DNA of 46,622 nucleotides from Dehalococcoidia bacterium (GCA_029857995.1 JAOUFZ010000001.1:1-46622); one strand, 5' to 3'; positions 31,927 to 40,856 are shown, counted from the stretch's first letter. Translations and numbers: made by a program. The notes: generated from the sequence alone by a model not told the origin.

Positions 31927-33096
31927 TCACTCACTGGGCAAGGACTTGATGAACTCACCCACCAGGTTGACATTGGCCAATTCATGCTTCCATGCCTCGG
32001 CATCATGTTGCAGCCAAAACGGGTAAGAGGTAACGACAATAACCATATCGAGTTCATCCAGCAAAACAATCAGCTGCCCTCCATGTCCCCACGCGAGGTC
32101 GAAATGATGCTCGCCTACTCTGGCAGACCACCACTGATAGCCATACCCGGCGTCGCGGAAGGAAAGGCCCCAGTTTGCCGGAAATCCGCCAGTCACATTG
32201 ATATCCTCCGAGTACCTCTGCAGGGAATCATGCACCCAGTCGGCGGGAACGACCTGGTTTCCCTCGTATTCACCATCGTTGAGGTATAACAGGCCGAATT
32301 TGGCCGCATCACGTGCCGTCAAGTGCAGATCCGCACAGCCATTGTTGTGGCCCTCCGCGTCCATGCCCCATTCGCCCGCCTCCACACCAAGCGGTAAGAA
32401 AAGATTCTCTTCAGCGTATGCCTTGAGATTCGTACCAGTCGCCCGGTCTACGATAATCCCCAGCCAGTTGGACGATAGATTGCTGTAATGGAACTCGGTT
32501 CCCGGATCGGCGATGAGAGGGAATTCTTCTATGAGAGGCGGATAGTGACCCGATAAAAGGCCATCCCAGAGAGCAGGACTGGTTTCCTCCCACGGATATC
32601 CAGCGCGCATCTGAAGCAACTCTCGAATCGTTATCTGCTCCTTCCTCGGGTCAGTGATCTGATCGGCCAACTCCGGGAAGAAATCCAGCATCTTCTGGTC
32701 CACGCTTGACAGGTAACCCTGATCCAGAGCAATTCCGACCAGCGCCGAGGTATAACTCTTCGTCACCGATTGTAACCGGTCTTTCTGGTCAACCGAACCT
32801 TCATTGAAATAATCTTCAGCGATGAGATAGCCGTTCTTGATGACCAGCAGGCTATAGAGGGTCTCTAATTCAGCCGCATTGTAATACAGCTCCGCCACCA
32901 GCATCGGATCCAGCCCTTGCTCTGCGGGTGTTGATACCTCCCAGTCATCCCCGGGCAGCGGTGTGTAGTCAACAGCTAAGAGACCCTCAATCGAAGGGCC
33001 AGAACTGGGTATCGCTGACATGACCAGGAGCACGATGGCGATTATCAGGAGAGAATACTGACGCCAGTTAAAGCACAATTTAAACTTTTTACCCAT
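31927..33096 (-). CDS. Serine hydrolase of the beta-lactamase/DD-peptidase class C family
   Basis: A 389-residue protein with an N-terminal membrane anchor or signal (about 12-30) and a beta-lactamase-fold domain. It has the Ser-x-x-Lys motif SVTK (110-113), the Tyr-x-Asn motif YSN (204-206) and the HGG motif (WGHGGQ, which replaces the KTG of true beta-lactamases). Proteins of this kind include esterases, D-amino acid peptidases and 6-aminohexanoate-oligomer hydrolase (NylB); VTKSYTSALVGIALDQG and GYGYQWW resemble the NylB-like set. Resistance to beta-lactams should not be assumed. The ATG at 33096 has GGAAGAAG upstream. Monocistronic, with its own promoter. Confidence 0.85.
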   Translation of the reverse strand: MGKKFKLCFNWRQYSLLIIAIVLLVMSAIPSSGPSIEGLLAVDYTPLPGDDWEVSTPAEQGLDPMLVAELYYNAAELETLYSLLVIKNGYLIAEDYFNEGSVDQKDRLQSVTKSYTSALVGIALDQGYLSSVDQKMLDFFPELADQITDPRKEQITIRELLQMRAGYPWEETSPALWDGLLSGHYPPLIEEFPLIADPGTEFHYSNLSSNWLGIIVDRATGTNLKAYAEENLFLPLGVEAGEWGMDAEGHNNGCADLHLTARDAAKFGLLYLNDGEYEGNQVVPADWVHDSLQRYSEDINVTGGFPANWGLSFRDAGYGYQWWSARVGEHHFDLAWGHGGQLIVLLDELDMVIVVTSYPFWLQHDAEAWKHELANVNLVGEFIKSLPSE

Positions 33097-33151
33097 TGGC
33101 TTCTTCCAATTAGCCCCGTCTAATGTGGCCAAACAAGGGGTTTTTGAAGCT

Positions 33152-33179
33152 ATTCTACCATAGAAACCTGTTTGTACAA
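33152..33179 (-). promoter_or_regulatory. Promoter for the serine hydrolase gene
   Basis: On the minus strand: TTGTAC, a 16-base spacer ending in TGG, then TAGAAT (extended -10). The start of transcription would be near 33145, about 50 bases before the ATG. Confidence 0.5.
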
Positions 33180-33216
33180 CTTGCTTTATATAGGAAATTC
33201 AGGTTAAAAGGTGTAA

Positions 33217-33843
33217 TCACTGGAGAAAGGGATTTCCTCGGCGCTCATCACCGACAGTGGTGGTCGGTCCGTGACCGGGGTAGACAATGGTTTCATCAGG
33301 TAAGACCATAAGCTTTTCATGGATACTCTTCATCAGACGTTCGTGGCTGCAACCGGGAAAATCGGTCCTGCCAATGCCAAGACTAAATAGAGTATCGCCA
33401 CTGAAGACCACTCCCTGCCCCCAAAGACAGATTCCACCAGAACTGTGTCCCGGCGTGTGAAGGACTTCGAAGTGTAAGTCGTCCACATCTATGCAGTCAC
33501 CATCCTTAAGTAACCTGTCCGGGCGAGGGGGTGATTTGACAGGAGAGATGCCGAGTGATGTTAGCATACGCATTGGGGCGGAAAATACGAATCCTTTCTC
33601 AGCCTCATGAACGGCAAACTGGGCATTAGTCCTTGCTTGAACTGCACGCAGGGCACCAACATGGTCCATATGGGCATGGGTTATCACGATTAACGATATG
33701 GATAACCCTGTTTGCTGCACCGTTCTCAAAATAGTCTCAGCGTCAGCGCCGGGATCAATAATCATCCCTTGCTTGGTCGCGGATGAACCAACGATATAGC
33801 AGTTGGCGGCAAAGGGACCGACCGCTAGCATCTTTAGAATCAT
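33217..33843 (-). CDS. Metallo-beta-lactamase-fold hydrolase (glyoxalase II-like)
   Basis: A 208-residue member of the glyoxalase II/MBL superfamily, with the zinc motif THAHMDHVGAL (His56, His58, Asp60, His61), HTPGHSSGGICLW, FSGDTLFSLGIGRTDFPGC and the final YPGHGPTTTVGDE with a ligand His. The fold favours hydrolysis of thioesters such as S-lactoylglutathione-type substrates, but many members have other or unknown substrates. The ATG at 33843 (MILKMLAVGPFAANCY) matches family starts; upstream residues are unconserved. It lies between the serine hydrolase and oppF on the same strand, with 178 bases to oppF. Confidence 0.9.
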   Translation of the reverse strand: MILKMLAVGPFAANCYIVGSSATKQGMIIDPGADAETILRTVQQTGLSISLIVITHAHMDHVGALRAVQARTNAQFAVHEAEKGFVFSAPMRMLTSLGISPVKSPPRPDRLLKDGDCIDVDDLHFEVLHTPGHSSGGICLWGQGVVFSGDTLFSLGIGRTDFPGCSHERLMKSIHEKLMVLPDETIVYPGHGPTTTVGDERRGNPFLQ

Positions 33844-34021
33844 TGCGCTGTTCTCTGGCAATTCTGTGGTCGAATCCGTGAAGTATAGCACGAGTCTGCA
33901 CTCTGGGAAAACCGTTAGTTAACGAGATTATTTGGGAGACGCAACTGGAGAGTCTCATCGCAAGGAACGAAGACTAATCCGTTGGGTAGCAGACAAACAG
34001 ACCTGGGAGAGGGCTAGCAGT

Positions 34022-35068
34022 CTATAGAGGATGAAAGCAGGCAACGTAGTGGTCGCCGCCAACGGGCTCGAGTGGCGGCTCAAGTTCATGGCACTCTTTG
34101 CTCGCCCGGGAACACCTGGGATGAAAAGTGCAGCCGGGGGGTGGATTGGCTGGGCTGGGCACCTCGCCAGGCAGTACGATGCGACCGACCCTTCTCGCAG
34201 GGTCAGGGACTGGCGTTGCCGCGACTAGCGACTGGGCATAGGGATGACGCGGGGTGTGAAATATCTCCTCCGGCCTTCCCATCTCCACGACCTTACCCAG
34301 GTACATCACAGCGATATAATCGCAGACACTCTCGGCAATCAGAAGCTCATGGGTGATGTAGAGGTAGGTAAGGCCAAACTCTTTCTTAAGGTCCTTCAAA
34401 AGGTTGAGAATCTGGGCTTGCACAGAGACGTCCAGGGCAGAAGTGGGTTCGTCAAAGGCGATAAACTCCGGTTTCGTAGCCAGAGCACGAGCTATGGCGA
34501 TGCGCTGGCGCTGGCCGCCGCTAAATTGATGGGGATAGCGCTCCATCTGCCCTGCACTCAACCCAACTCTTGTGAGCAGGTCCTTGACTGCCGTCTGCTG
34601 TGCCTGGCCGGAAAGCACCCGGTGAATTATCAGGGGCTCAGCAACTGTATTCTTTATCTTCATGCGCGGGTCAAGGGAGGTAAAAGGGTCCTGGTGGACA
34701 AGCTGGGCACGGCGACGGAATAATTGGACCCTGTGACCGGAAAAGGTCGCCAGATCATTTTCCTTCAGGAGAGAAGCCAGTTCGCGACTATTCTTGTCCG
34801 CCGACTCCAATGCTTCTATCTGCGCCTTCGGCGCATCAGGGATATCGAAATAAACATGGCCGCTGGTTGGTCTCAAGAGGCGCACAACTGTCTTGGCCAG
34901 TGTCGTCTTGCCACAGCCGGATTCGCCTACCAGCCCCAGCCATTGCCCTCGCTTGATGGTCAGACTGACGCCATCCACCGCTTTGACCGCGCCGATCGGT
35001 CTTCTCAAAACACCACCGCGTATTGGGAAGTGTTTCTTCAATCGTCTGATATCAACAAGCGTGTTCAT
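34022..35068 (-). CDS. oppF: Oligopeptide/dipeptide ABC transporter ATP-binding protein (OppF/DppF type)
   Basis: Second ATPase of a peptide-type importer, 348 residues. Walker A GESGCGKT (48-55), Q-loop VHQDPFTSLDP (Gln125), signature FSGGQRQRIAIARALA, Walker B EFIAFDEPTSALD and the C-terminal Cys-rich oligopeptide domain (PPPGCTFHPRCSRASKECHE). Between the strand after Walker A and the Q-loop there is an unusual insertion of about 40 residues (74-117, with AQIEALESADKNSRELASLL). Last gene of the oppABCDF cluster, 15 bases after oppD. Confidence 0.93.
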   Translation of the reverse strand: MNTLVDIRRLKKHFPIRGGVLRRPIGAVKAVDGVSLTIKRGQWLGLVGESGCGKTTLAKTVVRLLRPTSGHVYFDIPDAPKAQIEALESADKNSRELASLLKENDLATFSGHRVQLFRRRAQLVHQDPFTSLDPRMKIKNTVAEPLIIHRVLSGQAQQTAVKDLLTRVGLSAGQMERYPHQFSGGQRQRIAIARALATKPEFIAFDEPTSALDVSVQAQILNLLKDLKKEFGLTYLYITHELLIAESVCDYIAVMYLGKVVEMGRPEEIFHTPRHPYAQSLVAATPVPDPARRVGRIVLPGEVPSPANPPPGCTFHPRCSRASKECHELEPPLEPVGGDHYVACFHPL

Positions 35069-35083
35069 ATGTTATGTCGTCGA

Positions 35084-36241
35084 TTAGAAAAGATAACAGG
35101 CCACCATATGGTCCTTGGCGACCGCCTTAAGTTTGGGCCTCTCCTGCTGGCACAGCGGTGTAGCGCTCGGGCACCGTGGGTGAAAACGGCAACCCGGCGG
35201 CGGGTTCAAGGCGTCGGCCAGTGCTCCCGGTATGGTCTGCAGTTCCTTTCCCGGCATAGGAACGGCGTCCAGCAAAGCCCTGGTATAAGGATGTAAGGGA
35301 TGGAGGAATAGTTCTTCGACGGTGCATACCTCGCAGAGTCTGCCGGCGTACATAACCGCCACCCGGTCGCAGACTTCGGAGGCCACTCCCAGGTTATGAG
35401 TAACAAAAAGAACAGAAGCCCCTTTGTCCGCCTTGATGCGCCGGAATAGTTCCAGCATCTGCGCTTGAATAGTGACATCGAGCGAAGTAGTTGGCTCATC
35501 GGCGATGAGAAGCTCCGGAGAGCAGGCCAGTGCCATGGCAATCACCGCCCGCTGTTTCATCCCCCCGGAAAGCTCGTGAGGGTACTCAGCGGCCACACGG
35601 GCCGCGTCGGGGATTTCTACATCTTTTAGCATATCAACCGTGAGCAGGCTGGCCTCATCTTTTAATCGCCAGAGAAGCCGCCTGAACAGCGGGATATGGC
35701 TTAGGAGGCGGGGCTCAAGGGCATGAGGCTCCTCGGCTATCTTGTCATAAATTCTCGACTGCCAGTGCCAGAAAGGCCTCTTCAGGCCAGCGCCAAAGCC
35801 ATTTCCGTCGTTGAGCAGGTTATCTACCCGCTCCCTCGCCCGGCGGCCCAGCTCCTGGCGCCGGTGAAGCAGGAACACTTCGGAGATCTGGTCACCGATG
35901 GTATAGACGGGGTTCAAAGCAGCCCCCGGCTCCTGGAAGACCATGGATATCTTGTTGCCGCGAATGGCCCTCATCCTATCCTCTCTCAATTTCAGCAACT
36001 CAACTTCACCGCCGCTATCCCTATCACAGAAGACGATACTGCCCGATTCTATCTTACCGGGGTAGGGGACAAGGCGGAGGATCGCCAGAGCGGTCATTGA
36101 CTTTCCCGAACCGGTTTCGCCCACTATCCCCAGTGTCTCCCCCTGCCTGATGTCCAGGTCCAGGTCATCGATGGCGTGGACAACACCCTCATAAGTGTAA
36201 AACCTGACCGAGAGGTCTCTTATCCTGATAAGGTCTTTCAT
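35084..36241 (-). CDS. oppD: Oligopeptide/dipeptide ABC transporter ATP-binding protein (OppD/DppD type)
   Basis: First ATPase, 385 residues. Walker A GETGSGKS (41-48), Q-loop FQEPGAALNPVYTIGDQISE, signature LSGGMKQRAVIAMALA, Walker B LLIADEPTTSLD, and the C-terminal NPPPGCRFHPRCPSATPLCQ motif. An extra segment of about 60 residues (roughly 150-210, rich in Arg/Leu, with WHWQSRIYDKIAEEP) sits between the Q-loop and signature. The ATG directly follows the oppC stop with no gap. Energises transport with OppF. Confidence 0.93.
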   Translation of the reverse strand: MKDLIRIRDLSVRFYTYEGVVHAIDDLDLDIRQGETLGIVGETGSGKSMTALAILRLVPYPGKIESGSIVFCDRDSGGEVELLKLREDRMRAIRGNKISMVFQEPGAALNPVYTIGDQISEVFLLHRRQELGRRARERVDNLLNDGNGFGAGLKRPFWHWQSRIYDKIAEEPHALEPRLLSHIPLFRRLLWRLKDEASLLTVDMLKDVEIPDAARVAAEYPHELSGGMKQRAVIAMALACSPELLIADEPTTSLDVTIQAQMLELFRRIKADKGASVLFVTHNLGVASEVCDRVAVMYAGRLCEVCTVEELFLHPLHPYTRALLDAVPMPGKELQTIPGALADALNPPPGCRFHPRCPSATPLCQQERPKLKAVAKDHMVACYLF

Positions 36242-37132
36242 CTAACGTCTGGCCAACCTGGGATCGAAAATATCCCTGAACGCATCACCGAGAAGGTTCC
36301 AACCCAGCACGAAAAAGAGGATGAACAGGCCGGGAATGGTCACCGCGTACCAGTACTTCAAAGGGTCACCGGGCGGCCCCACGATCCAGTTACGGGCGAA
36401 TGAAGTCAGCTGCCCCCAGTCGGCGTAGCCTTCGGGTGCGCCCAGTCCCAGAAAACTCAGTGCTGCCGCTGACAGCACCACCGCCCCTATGTCCAGTGAA
36501 GCCATGATAAGTGTGGGGTAAATAGCGTTGGGCAGCGCATGGCGGAGTATGACCCTGGCACTTGAGGCACCCAACCCACGGGAAGCCTCGATGTAGTCCT
36601 CCTCACGGACCTGGAGTATGTCGCCGCGGATGAGACGCGCATAGGAGGGCCACGAGACCACGGTAAGAGCGATTATGACGGTGTTCAGGCTGGGCCCTAA
36701 AGCAGCGACGATTGCCATAGCCAGAATTAGCGCCGGGAAGGCCAGAAAAACGTCGGTGATGCGCATAATAATTTCGTCGACGATGCCACCGAAGTAACCG
36801 GCCAGACTACCCAACAGGATGCCTATAACGACCACAATGCCAATTACCACCAGGCCTACGCGAAACGCAGAGCGGGTGCCCCAGATAACCCCGTAGAAGA
36901 TATCATACTGCCCCTGGGTGGTGCCAAAGATATGGTCCTCGCTGGGGGGTTCTGGTTGCGCTCTGTAGCCGTCGCGGGGTATCATATAGGGGCGTTGTTG
37001 GTGACTCTCCGGAGTCGGAGCAATAAGAGGAGCGAAGATGGCGATGAAGACAAAGATGACGATGATTATGATTCCGAGGAGCGAAAGCGGGTTCCTGACA
37101 AGCTGCCGGGCCGTGAATTTCCAGTCGGTCAT
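36242..37132 (-). CDS. oppC: Oligopeptide/dipeptide ABC transporter permease (OppC/DppC type)
   Basis: Inner membrane permease, 296 residues with about six membrane segments. The first (about 16-40) precedes an extracytoplasmic loop (APTPESHQQRPYMIPRDGYR). The cytoplasmic EAA-type loop that docks on the ATPases reads EASRGLGASSARVILRHALP. The start overlaps the oppB stop by 4 bases (ATGA), so the two permeases are coupled. Confidence 0.94.
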   Translation of the reverse strand: MTDWKFTARQLVRNPLSLLGIIIIVIFVFIAIFAPLIAPTPESHQQRPYMIPRDGYRAQPEPPSEDHIFGTTQGQYDIFYGVIWGTRSAFRVGLVVIGIVVVIGILLGSLAGYFGGIVDEIIMRITDVFLAFPALILAMAIVAALGPSLNTVIIALTVVSWPSYARLIRGDILQVREEDYIEASRGLGASSARVILRHALPNAIYPTLIMASLDIGAVVLSAAALSFLGLGAPEGYADWGQLTSFARNWIVGPPGDPLKYWYAVTIPGLFILFFVLGWNLLGDAFRDIFDPRLARR

Positions 37133-38175
37133 TGCACTCCTTGTCCTAGCCTAACTCTCGGGTCGACGCGGGTGTAGAGGACATCCACCACCAGGTTGAC
37201 CAGCACGAACAGGACGGCATTAAACAGCGCGAAGCCGAGCACCGAAGATATGTCCAGGTTGATGGCCGACTGCCAGGCCCACCAGCCGATGCCCTTGAAG
37301 TTAAAGATGGTCTCGGTAATGACGACACCATTCGCCAGGGCGGCAAACACGTAACCCGATACGGTTATCACCGGGATGAGGGCATTGCGGCGGGCATGCT
37401 TGTTGACCACCACCCTTTCGGCAAGCCCCTTGGCCCTAGCGGTGAGAATGTATCCCTTACCCAGAGACTCCAGCATGCTGGAGCGCATCAGCCTCATAAT
37501 AAAGGCCACGTTGACAACCGAAAGTGTAACCACCGGCAAGACCAGATGTCTTAAGGCGTCCAGAAAGACCGGCCCGTCAAGATTGAGGATGGCATCAATG
37601 GTGTTGATATGGGTGTAACGGATAAACGGTGCGGCGTTAACCAGAAGGTCTATCTGGACACTCAGGCGGCCCGGCGGCAGGAAGCCCCTGAGGAACCCAT
37701 AGAAGATCATCAGCAACATCAAGCCCAGCCAGAAGGTGGGCAGCGACCATCCCAGGATGGCCGCTACACGTGTGCCATGGTCAAGGGGCCTGTCTTTGTG
37801 GGCGGCGGCTGTGGTACCTAAAAGGATGCCGAGCAAAATGATAAGCGGCGTGGCGAATATAGCCAGCTCCAGCGTAGCCGGCAGGAATTGAATGATGGCG
37901 TCCGACACAGGCTGCGAGACTACTTTTGAATACCCTAGGTTACCGGTGAACACCTGGCCCAGCCAGGTACCGTATTGCACCACGAACGGCTGATCAAGAC
38001 CGTACCGCTCGATGACAGCCGGCAGGTCTGCCAGTTGCTTCGCGTCACGGACATAAAGCATTGCACGCTGTGTCGGGCTGAACATCATGGTAATGCCGAA
38101 GATAAACAAGGTCACCCCGAGCAGCACCGGGATAAGAAGAAGCAACCGGCGGATAATATAGGACCTTAGTTCCAA
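37129..38175 (-). CDS. oppB: Oligopeptide/dipeptide ABC transporter permease (OppB/DppB type)
   Basis: Permease partner, 348 residues. The N-terminus YIIRRLLLLIPVLLGVTLFI is the classic first membrane segment. LGIPLQ-type topology follows, with the EAA loop ILTARAKGLAERVVVNKHAR and NALIPVITVSGYVFAALANG. It starts 99 bases downstream of the oppA stop, after a strong hairpin (38195-38226). Confidence 0.95.
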   Translation of the reverse strand: MELRSYIIRRLLLLIPVLLGVTLFIFGITMMFSPTQRAMLYVRDAKQLADLPAVIERYGLDQPFVVQYGTWLGQVFTGNLGYSKVVSQPVSDAIIQFLPATLELAIFATPLIILLGILLGTTAAAHKDRPLDHGTRVAAILGWSLPTFWLGLMLLMIFYGFLRGFLPPGRLSVQIDLLVNAAPFIRYTHINTIDAILNLDGPVFLDALRHLVLPVVTLSVVNVAFIMRLMRSSMLESLGKGYILTARAKGLAERVVVNKHARRNALIPVITVSGYVFAALANGVVITETIFNFKGIGWWAWQSAINLDISSVLGFALFNAVLFVLVNLVVDVLYTRVDPRVRLGQGVQ

Positions 38176-38194
38176 AGTACGCCTTTATATCATA

Positions 38195-38226
38195 AAGAGA
38201 CCCCCGCCTGCAAGCGGGGGTCTCTT
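38195..38226 (-). terminator. Strong hairpin between oppA and oppB, likely attenuator or mRNA stabiliser
   Basis: A perfect 13-bp stem (38195-38207 with 38214-38226) and a 6-base loop; the stem runs AAGAGACCCCCGC. On the minus strand the 3' arm ends in TCTTTATG, too few Ts for a complete terminator. Such hairpins commonly raise binding-protein mRNA over permease mRNA. Confidence 0.7.
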
Positions 38227-38274
38227 GCCTGTTGCACCAAGCTCATGAGTAGCCCGGTAATATCACCCCTTGCT

Positions 38275-40065
38275 TCAGGATGCCGACTTGCTCATGTAAT
38301 ACAGAGGTCCTGCGTCGCCAGGGATCATCGGGTTAAAGAAGAAGCCATGTATATACTTGGTGAACCAGCGCCTCCCTGTCGGCTGCCAGCACATGATAGC
38401 AGGAGCATCGTCGTACCAAATCTGCTGGAGTTCATAGTACTTGTCCAGCTGCTCCTCGGGGTCCAGCTCGAGGAGGGCAGCCTCAATCGTGGCGTCAAGC
38501 TCAGCAGAGCCATAACTCATGAATTTAGAGAAGGTGCCATAGGTAGACATGAAAGGCGCGACGAAATTGTGGGCGTGAGGATAGTCACCCCCCCAGCCAC
38601 AGGCATAAAGCACCAACCGGTAGCTCCTGAGGAGTGGCACCATTCCAGTGCCCCAAGGCAGCCCCACGACGGCGACCTGGAATTTGTTATTGATCTCGAA
38701 TAGGTTCTCGGCCAGGATCTCCATGGCAGCCTTACGCATGTCGTTTCCGCTGTTGTAGATTGCGGTGAATTTGAATCCCTTCTCCCAGACCTGACCGCCC
38801 CAGGCGGCCTTCAGGTGTTCTTCGGCCTTCGCCAGGTCATAGGTGTAACGGGAGGCATCGGGATTGTAGCCGAGAAGGCCTTCAACGATCGGTGAAGGTG
38901 GAGTTATGCCCTCATCCAGCATAATATCTCTGATGGCCGTCTCATAGTCGAAGGCATACAGGAAACCCTTGCGCACGTCTGGGTCAGAGAAGAAGTCCCC
39001 CGGGATGCCGTTTCCGTCAAGCTGACCAGTGCCGATGTAGTCGTTGTCTTCAGTCTCGATATCCTGATTCATGAACATAGAAGTAACCGCAAGCTCACCC
39101 AGGTCTTTGATTTTGAGGAGATCAGCAACACCCTCAATCTCAGGGATGTACATCTTGTCCACGAGGACAAAGTCGGCATCCCCGGCCAGGAGCGCCTGCT
39201 TTCGGGTAGTCCATTCCTCGACCAGCTGGCTGATGACAAAGTCAAACGGCGCAGGCTCTCGCCAGTAGTCATCGAATCTCTCCAGTTTGAACTGTACGCC
39301 GTGTTCCCACTGGTTCAGTTTCCAGGGGCCGGTACCGTTCATGTGGGTCCACAGGTAAGTGGTGCCGTCTTCCTGCTGGTAATGGTTTGGAATGTCGGCT
39401 TCAGTGCCATCCCATTCCCCGTTGGCAATGCACCATTCCTTGTCCACTATCGAGCCCCAGCCGCCGCAGATAGTCTGGAGCCAAATCAATGTATAGCCAG
39501 CATCAGCTAACGTAAACACAACGTTATTGCCGTCAACCTCTACCGTCGCGTCGACATCCGCGAAAGTGAGGCCGGCATACTCACCCGCGAGTAGCAGCGG
39601 CTCGAAAAGCATCCAGGTAGGTCCGCCAAGTCTGTCATAGATCATCGCCCGCTCGAACGAGTACTCCACATCTTCAGGGCTCAAGTCGCCACCTTCGTGG
39701 AACTTAACGCCCTGGCGGATCGTGAAGGTCCAGGTAAGGTCTGCAGCGTTCCATACCCAGTCTGTAGCCAGCTGTCCCACGAAGTCACCAGCCGCTCCAC
39801 GGTCGTAGTCGACGAGTGTTTCATAGACAAGGTCTATCTGCTCGCCGCTGGCATTATCGTAGGACGCTGCCGGATCAAGGGTCTCTGGTTCTCCGATGGT
39901 CATCTGGACAAATATACCATCGTTCTTGTAGGGTATCGCAGGTCCCCCGTTTTCTTCTTCTTCCTCTTCTTCACCGGTTTGAGTACAGGCCGGAAATGCG
40001 ACAAGAGCGAGGGTTAACAGGGCAATTATGACTATCCAGCCCAATTTTGAAAGTCTTTTACTCAA
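38275..40065 (-). CDS. oppA: Peptide-type ABC transporter substrate-binding lipoprotein
   Basis: A 596-residue family 5 extracellular solute-binding protein. Signal peptide (about 9-26) with lipobox AFPAC (Cys27), then a run of seven Glu as a tether. The domain begins with GEPETLDPAASYDNASGEQI, the SBP_bac_5 signature, and includes WTFTIRQGVKFHEGGDLSPE, a hallmark for this family. It captures the ligand for OppBCDF; peptides are the default guess, but sugars, nickel and other ligands occur in this family. The TTG start at 40065 is supported by AAAGGAGG six bases upstream. First gene of the cluster. Confidence 0.92.
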   Translation of the reverse strand: MSKRLSKLGWIVIIALLTLALVAFPACTQTGEEEEEEENGGPAIPYKNDGIFVQMTIGEPETLDPAASYDNASGEQIDLVYETLVDYDRGAAGDFVGQLATDWVWNAADLTWTFTIRQGVKFHEGGDLSPEDVEYSFERAMIYDRLGGPTWMLFEPLLLAGEYAGLTFADVDATVEVDGNNVVFTLADAGYTLIWLQTICGGWGSIVDKEWCIANGEWDGTEADIPNHYQQEDGTTYLWTHMNGTGPWKLNQWEHGVQFKLERFDDYWREPAPFDFVISQLVEEWTTRKQALLAGDADFVLVDKMYIPEIEGVADLLKIKDLGELAVTSMFMNQDIETEDNDYIGTGQLDGNGIPGDFFSDPDVRKGFLYAFDYETAIRDIMLDEGITPPSPIVEGLLGYNPDASRYTYDLAKAEEHLKAAWGGQVWEKGFKFTAIYNSGNDMRKAAMEILAENLFEINNKFQVAVVGLPWGTGMVPLLRSYRLVLYACGWGGDYPHAHNFVAPFMSTYGTFSKFMSYGSAELDATIEAALLELDPEEQLDKYYELQQIWYDDAPAIMCWQPTGRRWFTKYIHGFFFNPMIPGDAGPLYYMSKSAS

Positions 40066-40331
40066 TTCTAACCTCCTTTACCTAATTTTCTTCATTTCCT
40101 TCATCCACACTACATCCCCTAGTTGTTGTTTGGATTCATTTAACACTATTTCGCTGTTAAGTTGCCCTCCTTTCTACTTGTTTTTACCCATGTTATTTGT
40201 CGTTACCACAATCCGCACTACAAAGTTCTTTTCCGTCCTTTGCACCCTTGTCGGATTCGTCCAAAATCCAGTTCTGCAAACTCTGCTTCGATAGGCATCA
40301 CCCCCCCTTCTCTGGCTTTATCTTTAAGAAT

Positions 40332-40358
40332 ATCCTACCAATGTTAAAATCCTGTTAA
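40332..40358 (-). promoter_or_regulatory. Possible oppA promoter
   Basis: On the minus strand: TTAACA, a 15-base spacer ending TGG, then TAGGAT. The hexamers are weak, but the TGG extension is present. It would give a leader of about 260 bases. Confidence 0.3.
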
Positions 40359-40625
40359 GTAAATCCATAAACGCGTTCTGTCGAGATCTTTTCACAATTT
40401 TGTCCGCATCCATACAAAAAGCCAGCAAACCAGGGAAACAGATGTTAAGCACCGGCTGTGGTACGAATTCACAATAGCAGCCTCACAAAAGGAAATTGCG
40501 CTCTTTCTCGAGAATAAACTGTGCCCGCGCCTAGGCATAGCTAGGGTAAATTTGTATGATAACGTGCCTGTGGGTATTTGTCAACAGGGTGTATTCGTTC
40601 AGTACCCTGGTGACACTTGTTTCCT

Positions 40626-40652
40626 GTCATTGTGAGGAGCAGAATTCCTCGC
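40626..40652 (+). repeat. Degenerate copy of the GTCATTGCGAG repeat
   Basis: GTCATTGTGAGGAGC, then a small hairpin ending TTCCTCGC. Shares the first arm of the family only. Confidence 0.45.
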
Positions 40653-40699
40653 TAATGCTCGAAACAAGCTAGGCAATATTGGTTCGTGTCTCCTTTTTA

Positions 40700-40774
40700 T
40701 CATTGCGAGGCACGACTGTGCCGAAGCAATCTCAGTCGAGGACAATGAGATTGCCACGCTTCGCTCGCAATGAC
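40700..40774. repeat. Palindromic repeat: two GTCATTGCGAG-family arms in inverted orientation
   Basis: Left arm TCATTGCGAGG ... GAAGCAATCTC (40700-40733); right arm starts GAGATTGCC (40747) and ends CTCGCAATGACA (40774), the reverse complement of the same unit. Together they can fold into a long hairpin ending 40 bases before the aroKB promoter. Confidence 0.8.
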
Positions 40775-40813
40775 ACCTGGTAATTAGTAATCAATCTCGC
40801 GCAACGCTAATTG

Positions 40814-40842
40814 TTGCTCTAATCTGGATTTTTCAATATACT
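40814..40842 (+). promoter_or_regulatory. aroKB promoter
   Basis: TTGCTC, a 17-base spacer, TATACT. Predicted transcription starts near 40849, 8 bases before the ATG, so the leader is almost absent and no ribosome binding site is visible. Confidence 0.5.
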
Positions 40843-40856
40843 GACAAATATAACTG

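Larger units (their letters stand above)
40066..40856. other. 791-base intergenic region between divergent oppA and aroKB
   Basis: Contains the oppA ribosome binding site, a possible minus-strand oppA promoter at 40332-40358, a degenerate repeat copy at 40626-40652, a palindromic repeat at 40700-40774 and the aroKB promoter at 40814-40842. The T-rich stretch 40070-40320 would be a long oppA leader. I found no convincing protein-coding frame. Confidence 0.6.

Noticed and set aside
31927..33096. Antibiotic-resistance beta-lactamase
   Set aside because: The KTG box is HGG and the protein is membrane-anchored like esterase/NylB-type relatives; a resistance role is not supported.
38195..38226. 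CRISPR or tandem repeat
   Set aside because: There is only one hairpin and no repeated spacer-like pattern anywhere in the window.
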